A stretch of 64,000 nt of DNA from Pseudomonas sp. TH41. Lineage in GTDB: Bacteria > Pseudomonadota > Gammaproteobacteria > Pseudomonadales > Pseudomonadaceae. Below the pieces are notes generated by a model. That model had not been told where the DNA came from and made no database searches. It saw only the letters and a program-made list of their open reading frames with translations. A program made the translations under genes and the position numbers. Shown in pieces: positions 59,358-64,000 of this stretch (positions are counted from its first letter, which is position 1; every line of letters begins with the position of its first letter). Location of the stretch: NCBI RefSeq assembly GCF_016650695.1, contig NZ_JAEKFH010000006.1, forward strand, positions 1 through 64,000, written 5' to 3'.

Positions 59358-59579
59358 ATGGACGAAGACCGGAAATCACAAGCGCTTGCGACCTGGCAAC
59401 AATTGTTGGGCAGGTCTGAAGTTCGAATGACTGCGCAAGAGCAATACGAGGAGCTGCTCCGACTTGCAGAGCAGTACCTCAAACAAGGTTTCATCGATCG
59501 CGACGAGCGTAAGCACCTCGTGACCGAGGCGACCAAACGTTATGCCCGGACAGTGGAAGGCGTGGGTGGCGGGACATAG
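59358..59579 (+). CDS. small hypothetical protein
   Basis: 73 residues, mostly alpha-helical and charged (QATWQQLLG-like helix followed by EQYEELLRLAEQYLKQGFID). It ends VEGVGGGT. A CTTTGGAGGCG ribosome site precedes the ATG. No family was recognised. It is 84 nt upstream of the YfcE-like phosphodiesterase on the same strand and may be co-transcribed. Confidence 0.6.
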   Translation: MDEDRKSQALATWQQLLGRSEVRMTAQEQYEELLRLAEQYLKQGFIDRDERKHLVTEATKRYARTVEGVGGGT

Positions 59580-59663
59580 GATTTTTTTTGACGCCTGTGA
59601 GACCTGAGAGCGCTTGCATGGATATCCTGTGTATCCATACTTGAGCGTTATCCGGAGCTTTGC

Positions 59664-60122
59664 ATGAAAGTTGGCGTGATCTCCGACACCCATGGCTTAC
59701 TGCGCGCCGAAGCCCTGGTGGCTCTGGAAGGTTGTGAACGGATCATTCATGCCGGCGACATCGGCAAACCGGAAATTCTCGACCAACTGGCGTCAATTGC
59801 CCCGTTGCACGTCGTACGCGGGAACAATGATCGGGATGCCCCTTGGGCAGACAGTCTCGCCGACCGCTTATGTTTCGACCTGAATGGATGGCAGACCTTG
59901 CTGGTACATGACATTGCCGATGTTCCAGCCGTGCTGGATGCAGGCGTCAAGCTGGTTATCACCGGTCATTCGCATAAGCCAGGCATAGAATGGCGCGGCC
60001 AACAGCTCTACCTCAATCCAGGCAGCGCGGGCCCGCGACGTTTCAAGCTACCGGTGACGCTGGCGCTACTCGAGGTGCTGGAGTGCTCGATTGAGCCGCG
60101 CCTGGTCTCGCTCCTGGAATGA
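59664..60122 (+). CDS. YfcE-type metallophosphoesterase
   Basis: 152-residue calcineurin-like phosphodiesterase of the YfcE/MJ0936 size class. Metal-site motifs: ISDTHG (residues 6-11), IHAGDIG, VVRGNNDRD, VHDIA, ITGHSH (about residue 109). Probable phosphodiesterase of small cyclic or bis(p-nitrophenyl)-type substrates; the physiological substrate is not known for the family. Cytoplasmic. It is followed by a REPIN and then the convergent NCS1 permease gene. Confidence 0.9.
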   Translation: MKVGVISDTHGLLRAEALVALEGCERIIHAGDIGKPEILDQLASIAPLHVVRGNNDRDAPWADSLADRLCFDLNGWQTLLVHDIADVPAVLDAGVKLVITGHSHKPGIEWRGQQLYLNPGSAGPRRFKLPVTLALLEVLECSIEPRLVSLLE

Positions 60123-60144
60123 CAACGCCGACCCTGAGTCCACT

Positions 60145-60256
60145 GTAGGAGCGAGCTTGCTCGCGATGGTTGTTAACGATGACGCGTATTTACTGACTAA
60201 ACGCGGCACTCTTGAGCCCATCGTCGGAACGCCGCCCGGAGCAAGCTCGCTCCTAC
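60145..60256. repeat. REPIN with an interrupted right arm
   Basis: GTAGGAGCGAGCTTGCTCGC begins the left REP (60145-60169). The right REP ends GCAAGCTCGCTCCTAC at 60256, but its inner part carries about 14 extra bases (around TCGGAACGCCGCCC, 60222-60240) compared with the element at 20343. It sits between the convergent YfcE-like and permease genes. Confidence 0.85.
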
Positions 60257-60293
60257 AATTTCCTAACCCTGAGTCGGTGTTGTTTTTTTCAGT

Positions 60294-61658
60294 TTACCGC
60301 AGTGCCACGCTGACCTCTGGCGTGCGCTTGCCCAGCTTCATCAGCCAGTAATAGCTCAGCGCGGGCACCAGGAGCCCGACGATCCAGGCCAGGTCCACAC
60401 CGTCCAGCGCGTTGGCCACCGGTCCCACATACAGCGTGGTGTTCATGAACGGAATTTCCAGAGCGATTGCCAGCAGGAAGCTGCCACAGGCGATCCAGTT
60501 GATACGACCGTAGATCCCGTTCAGGTTGAAGATGTCATCGATCTGGTACTGGCCTTTGCGCAAGCAGTAGTAGTCCACCAGGTTGATCGCCGTCCAGGGG
60601 ATCAGGAAGTAGCTCATGAAGAAGATAAAGTTGAGGAAGAAGTTGATGAAGTTGTCCTGACTGATGGTGCACAACGCCGTGGCCAGCAGGCTGATCAGCA
60701 ACATGAACAGTCCGCGCACCCGAGGCGTTACCTTGAGTCGGGCAAAGGGTTCGATCACGGTGATGGTCGACATGAACGCGCCGTACAGGTTGAAGACGTT
60801 GATCGACACCTGGCCATACAGGATGAACACGAACAACAACACAGCGCCGCCGCCGAACAGCCCGGCGACATGACCTCCGACGTTGCCGGAAAAGTCAGTG
60901 ATACCTACGCTGAGGATCGCGCCGAGGATCATCATCCATGCGCCACCGCTGACCGTGCCGGCGTAGCTGTACCAAAACACTTTTGCGGTGGGTGTTGTGC
61001 TCGGCAGGTAGCGTGAGTAATCGGCGACATAAGGGGCGTACGACAGCTGCCAGGTGACCGCGATGCTCACCGCCACGAGGAACTTCGACAGTGAGAAACC
61101 GGTTGGCAGCCATTGTTCAGCGGGTATCGGCAGCTGCAGAGCCAGCAGGGTGGCGGCAAAGAACACCACCAACGACAGCAGCGACAGCCACTTCTGCAAA
61201 CGATGGATCAGGCGATAGCCATACAGCGCAACGACGAAGCACAAGGCCCCGATCAGGTAGACATTCGCAGTCGCCGACATGGGGCTGACGGACTCTATGG
61301 CCTGGGCCGCGAGCAAGGTATTGCTGACGAAGAATCCCAGGTAGATCAGCATTACAAACAGCAGCGGCAACACCGCGCCCAACACGCCGAATTGCGCACG
61401 GCTCTGGATCATTTGCGGGATGCCCAGTTTCGGGCCTTGGGCGGAGTGGGAAGCCATGAAAATCGCCCCCAACAGTGAGCCGATAATGATCGCCAGCGCA
61501 CTCCAGAACAGATTGAGCCCCATCACCACCGGCAACACGCCGGAAGCGATGGTTGTGATGTTCATGTTGGCGCCGAACCAGATGAAAAACAGTGAGCCGG
61601 GTTGGCCATGGCGTTCGGATTCAGGAATGAAATCAATGCTTCTTTTTTCGACTTGCAT
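60294..61658 (-). CDS. NCS1-family purine/pyrimidine permease
   Basis: 454-residue membrane protein with about 12 helices, the NCS1 (CodB/PucI-like) pattern. The N-terminus DFIPESERHGQPGSLFFIWF is the family's first-helix start; IWFGANMNITTIASGVLPVV is helix 1-2. It should import a nucleobase, hydantoin, allantoin or similar heterocycle by cation symport. It is last in the minus-strand operon LLM oxidase-50-aa ORF-cysteine hydrolase-permease, separated by 5 nt from the hydrolase. Substrate is probably the heterocycle degraded by those enzymes. Confidence 0.9.
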   Translation of the reverse strand: MQVEKRSIDFIPESERHGQPGSLFFIWFGANMNITTIASGVLPVVMGLNLFWSALAIIIGSLLGAIFMASHSAQGPKLGIPQMIQSRAQFGVLGAVLPLLFVMLIYLGFFVSNTLLAAQAIESVSPMSATANVYLIGALCFVVALYGYRLIHRLQKWLSLLSLVVFFAATLLALQLPIPAEQWLPTGFSLSKFLVAVSIAVTWQLSYAPYVADYSRYLPSTTPTAKVFWYSYAGTVSGGAWMMILGAILSVGITDFSGNVGGHVAGLFGGGAVLLFVFILYGQVSINVFNLYGAFMSTITVIEPFARLKVTPRVRGLFMLLISLLATALCTISQDNFINFFLNFIFFMSYFLIPWTAINLVDYYCLRKGQYQIDDIFNLNGIYGRINWIACGSFLLAIALEIPFMNTTLYVGPVANALDGVDLAWIVGLLVPALSYYWLMKLGKRTPEVSVALR

Positions 61659-61663
61659 GGCGA

Positions 61664-62341
61664 TTACTCCTGAGTCCGGGCGAGGTGGGTTTGCAGACGG
61701 GCAATGGTGCTTTCGAACTCATGCGGTTGATGAGCGAACAGGTCCGGGCTCTCGGGAATCAAGCTCAGGTAGTCGCGAGATTCGAGGGCGTGCAGACATT
61801 GGGCGCTGGTCAGGATCTCCAGTGAGTAAACCCAGTTGGCCATGATCAACAGTGCCGAGTAATGCCCCGCCAGGGTGGTCGTGGTGCAGGCATCGCTGAC
61901 CAGCCGAACGTGATAGCCCAAGGCAAAGGCGTCGAACACGCTGCTGAGGACGCAGACATCGGTCAAGACGCCACAGACGATCAGCGTATCGACGCCTTGC
62001 GCCTTGAGTCGGGCATCCAGATCGGTGCAGTGGAAGGCGCTGTAACGGCCCTTGTCCAGGACCTGCTCATCAGGCAGCGGCGCCAGTTGCTCGAGTATTT
62101 CCACTTGCCGGGTGCCGGCGCGGTAACTGCTCGGACCGCCGTCGGCTGCCCGTGGTTCGCCGCGCGGCATGTCACTGCCGTCGGCTTGATTGATGTGACG
62201 GGTATAGATGACAGGTACCCGCTGGCGGCGGGCGGATTCGAGCAAGGCGGTCGTGTTAGCCACCACCGTGTCGAAGTTTTCCAGGACGAAACCGTCCTCC
62301 TGTTGCATGTCGATGATCAACAGCGCGTTGTTATTGTTCAT
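61664..62341 (-). CDS. isochorismatase-like cysteine hydrolase
   Basis: 225-residue isochorismatase-superfamily amidohydrolase. The catalytic triad is Asp11 (IIDMQQ), Lys97 (LDKGRYSAF) and Cys130 (LTDVCVLSSV). No signal peptide. The family includes nicotinamidases, N-carbamoyl hydrolases and RutB. I placed the start at 62341 (MNNNNALL); an in-frame ATG at 62377 exists. The start is followed by a CA motif (62327-62338, minus strand). Between an LLM monooxygenase and an NCS1 permease, it is best read as a hydrolase of a ring-opened heterocycle such as a ureido or amide product. Confidence 0.88.
   Translation of the reverse strand: MNNNNALLIIDMQQEDGFVLENFDTVVANTTALLESARRQRVPVIYTRHINQADGSDMPRGEPRAADGGPSSYRAGTRQVEILEQLAPLPDEQVLDKGRYSAFHCTDLDARLKAQGVDTLIVCGVLTDVCVLSSVFDAFALGYHVRLVSDACTTTTLAGHYSALLIMANWVYSLEILTSAQCLHALESRDYLSLIPESPDLFAHQPHEFESTIARLQTHLARTQE
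62327..62338 (-). promoter_or_regulatory. CA motif in hydrolase start
   Basis: On the minus strand AACAATAACAAC follows the ATG of the cysteine hydrolase, giving two AANAANAA matches typical of Hfq/Crc sites. Inferred regulatory role. Confidence 0.4.
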
Positions 62342-62434
62342 TGAGCAAACCTGATCATGAGCCAAAGCACAATGCACCGTGCACGTCCCCGCGATGGCGA
62401 GAAGTGGGGTGCGTGAATGTCTGTTCGGGTGGGC

Positions 62435-62587
62435 TCAGTGAACTAATTGCCAGAAACCGTTCTGCTTGGCAGAAACGCTGGCGCGCAGGCGCTTGAAATG
62501 GATATGCGAAGCGGTCCATTCGCCGCGCAGGTAGGCCTGCTCGGCGCTGGAGGGAGGGGCGAGTGATGGGAGACGACCGTTCTGCAT
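62435..62587 (-). CDS. 50-aa unannotated small protein in the Rut-like operon
   Basis: A 50-codon frame, too short for usual gene finding. It starts MQNGRLPSLAPPSSAEQAYL and ends AKQNGFWQLVH. Codons are strongly Pseudomonas-like (CTG, CGC, GGC, GCC, AAG, CAG, AAC). An AGGG lies about 10 nt upstream of the ATG. It is on the same strand as, and between, the LLM oxidase (63 nt downstream of its stop) and the cysteine hydrolase (93 nt upstream of its start). No domain recognised; mildly basic (six Arg/Lys and a His pair). A translated accessory peptide is plausible. Confidence 0.55.
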   Translation of the reverse strand: MQNGRLPSLAPPSSAEQAYLRGEWTASHIHFKRLRASVSAKQNGFWQLVH

Positions 62588-62614
62588 TGGAATCGACCCT
62601 ACACGTCAATCAGC

Positions 62615-62636
62615 CCCCCGGCTTCGCGTCCGGGGG
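62615..62636 (-). promoter_or_regulatory. GC-rich hairpin after the LLM oxidase gene
   Basis: CCCCCGG (62615-62621) and CCGGGGG (62630-62636) with an 8-nt loop, between the LLM stop and the 50-aa ORF. No T-tract follows on the minus strand; it may only reduce read-through or protect the upstream mRNA. Confidence 0.4.
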
Positions 62637-62650
62637 ACAGGGCAGCGGAC

Positions 62651-63694
62651 TCAGCGAAACGCCGGGACCACGTGTTTGATAAACAGCTCCAGGGATTTTT
62701 TCTTTTCCGCATGGGGCAGGCTGTTATCGCACCAAAAGCTGAACTCGTCGATGCCCAGTTCCTCGTAATACTTGATGCGCGGGATGATTTCTTCCGCGGT
62801 GCCGATCATGGCGGTCTTGTGCAGACTCTCCAGCTCGAACTCCGGGCGACCGGTGAATTTTTCTTCCGGGCTCGGCGCCAGGAAACCGTTGACCGGTACT
62901 GCCTTGTTGCCAAACCAGGCGTCGAAGGTGCGGTAGAAACGGGAGATCGCCTTGGCCCCGACTTTCCAGCCCTCTGGGTCATCGACGGCGTGGACGTGGG
63001 TGTGACGCAGCACCATCAATTGTGGGCGCGGCACGTCCGGGTTGTTATCCAGCGCGGCCTGGAACTTGTTCTTCAGGTCCAGAACTTCTTCATCGCCCTT
63101 CATCAGCGGCGTGACCATGACGTTGCAGCCGTTGGCCACCGCAAAGTTGTGGGAGTCCGGGTCGCGGGCGGCGATCCACATCGGCGGGTTCGGCTTCTGG
63201 ATCGGCTTCGGCACGCTGGTGGACGTCGGGAATTTCCAGATATCGCCGTCATGGGCGTAATCGCCCTGCCACAGGGCGCGAACGACCGGAACCATTTCCC
63301 GCAGTGCCTGGCCGCCGGAAGAAGCAGGCATGCCGCCTGCCATCCGGTCGAACTCCACCTGATAGGCGCCACGTGCCAGGCCGACTTCCATGCGGCCATT
63401 GCTGATCACGTCCAGCAACGCGCATTCACCGGCCACCCGCAACGGGTGCCAGAACGGCGCGATGATGGTGCCGGCGCCCAGGTGAATGGTGGTGGTCTTG
63501 GCTGCCAGGTAGGCCAACAACGGCATCGGGCTTGGCGAGATGGTGTATTCCATGGCGTGGTGTTCGCCGATCCAGACGGTGCTGAAACCACCGGCCTCGG
63601 CCATCAGGGTCAGTTCGGTCAGGTCTTCGAACAACTGACGGTGACTGACGCTTTCGTCCCAGCGCTCCATGTGCACGAACAGGGAAAATTTCAT
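62651..63694 (-). CDS. LLM-class flavin-dependent monooxygenase
   Basis: 347-residue luciferase-like monooxygenase. The TIM-barrel start is MKFSLFVHMERWDESVSHRQ; the FMN-binding regions include VWIGEHHAMEYTISPSP (His) and AGTIIAPFWHPLRVAGECAL, with GRMEVGLARGAYQVEFDRMA further on. It needs FMNH2 from a separate reductase, which is not seen here. RutA, a pyrimidine ring opener, belongs to this family. It heads the operon with the 50-aa ORF, cysteine hydrolase and NCS1 permease. A TGGTATACCA palindrome is about 135 nt upstream. Confidence 0.9.
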   Translation of the reverse strand: MKFSLFVHMERWDESVSHRQLFEDLTELTLMAEAGGFSTVWIGEHHAMEYTISPSPMPLLAYLAAKTTTIHLGAGTIIAPFWHPLRVAGECALLDVISNGRMEVGLARGAYQVEFDRMAGGMPASSGGQALREMVPVVRALWQGDYAHDGDIWKFPTSTSVPKPIQKPNPPMWIAARDPDSHNFAVANGCNVMVTPLMKGDEEVLDLKNKFQAALDNNPDVPRPQLMVLRHTHVHAVDDPEGWKVGAKAISRFYRTFDAWFGNKAVPVNGFLAPSPEEKFTGRPEFELESLHKTAMIGTAEEIIPRIKYYEELGIDEFSFWCDNSLPHAEKKKSLELFIKHVVPAFR

Positions 63695-64000
63695 GACGCT
63701 TACCTCAAATCTTTTGTTGTCGGCCTGTCGACTGCGGGCCTGTTGCCTGGAATGAGCGCTGAGCGCTCCCGGGTGTTCTCGCCAATGTGACGCGTTGCAG
63801 AGTGCGGCTGTTCGGCTGATTGGTTATTGGTATACCATAATATGGAATATCCGCAAAATATTTCTCTCCGACGGTCGCTTATCTGGCCGAGCCCCCGCAG
63901 CTGCAGAACATTGATGCCAGCCTGAAACGCTATTTGGCAAGCGATGCAGCTCAAGTTCCGATGGGTGAGTACGTCGTTTCAGAACGTAAGGCAAGCACGG
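63695..64000. other. promoter region of the LLM operon and window end
   Basis: 306 bp. The LLM promoter and operator should lie here. The plus strand is open without a stop from about 63840 to the end (reading through AEPPQLQNIDASLKRYLASD), with a first ATG at 63961; this could be the start of a gene cut by the window edge, but no ribosome site supports it. Confidence 0.35.
63828..63837. promoter_or_regulatory. GntR-type operator palindrome
   Basis: TGGTATACCA, a perfect 10-bp palindrome with the TGGTATACCA core seen for many FadR/VanR-type GntR repressors, flanked by AT and by AATATGG. It overlaps a TATTAT-like -10 on the minus strand. A GntR gene may lie beyond the window. Confidence 0.5.

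Noticed and set aside
63700..63954. 84-codon minus-strand frame upstream of the LLM gene
   Set aside because: It lies over the operator and promoter region and has no family features.

Overview
The window looks like chromosomal DNA of a fluorescent-group Pseudomonas. Codon use is GC-rich and typical of that genus, REP/REPIN elements of the common 'GTAGGAGCGAGC' type sit between genes, and many families are Pseudomonas regulars (OprD remnant, DHCW-cupin, DUF5329, DUF6124 remnant, LysR-DoxX-pirin, ArsJ). No rRNA, tRNA, CRISPR, prophage or intact insertion sequence was recognised. It is an accessory, catabolism-rich region made of small metabolic cassettes, each with its own regulator or transporter.

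Layout. 0-5.5 kb: a secreted DUF4157-like protein, then a cassette of APC permease, two SDR-type oxidoreductases and a NodB-fold (cyclic-imidase-like) hydrolase. 5.5-11 kb: a small secreted basic protein and a four-gene FUSC/HlyD/outer-membrane-factor efflux operon. 11-16 kb: small stress or hypothetical genes, an MFS transporter between two near-identical 60-bp inverted-repeat elements, an exported amidohydrolase, and broken carboxymuconolactone-decarboxylase and OprD genes. 16-21 kb: VOC protein, LysR, and a divergent DoxX/quinone-oxidoreductase/pirin operon. 21-27 kb: operon of glutamine-synthetase-like ligase, aldehyde dehydrogenase, iron alcohol dehydrogenase and APC permease, suggesting gamma-glutamylated amino-alcohol or amine catabolism. 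27-31 kb: two metallophosphoesterases and an ArnT-like glycosyltransferase. 31-34 kb: arsR, ArsJ-associated GAPDH, arsJ and a GFA protein.

34.6-44.9 kb is an aromatic or hydrophobic-substrate catabolic island: FAD hydroxylase, TetR, old-yellow-enzyme-type reductase, second TetR, two-module VOC (extradiol-like) protein, FAH-family hydrolase with a Tat-like leader, acyl-CoA ligase and FadL porin. Two TGAACAC-N2-GTGTTCA operators lie in its divergent regulatory region, and Crc/Hfq-type CA motifs mark several starts. 45-53.5 kb holds a two-component system with a lipoprotein and a COG4705-type membrane protein, a methyltransferase, WrbA, a universal stress protein, a cupin and a chemoreceptor.

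53.8-58.5 kb groups a LysR regulator, a BesD/HalD-family Fe(II)/2-oxoglutarate enzyme with an intact His-X-Asp, a ProX-like binding protein, glutathione-dependent formaldehyde dehydrogenase and a VOC protein. I infer a route for an imported amine or betaine in which oxidation may release formaldehyde. The right end (60.3-63.8 kb) is a Rut-like cassette: LLM flavin monooxygenase, a 50-aa ORF, an isochorismatase-like hydrolase and an NCS1 permease, with a GntR-type palindrome upstream. Functions are inferred from recognisable motifs and gene context only; no database search was possible.
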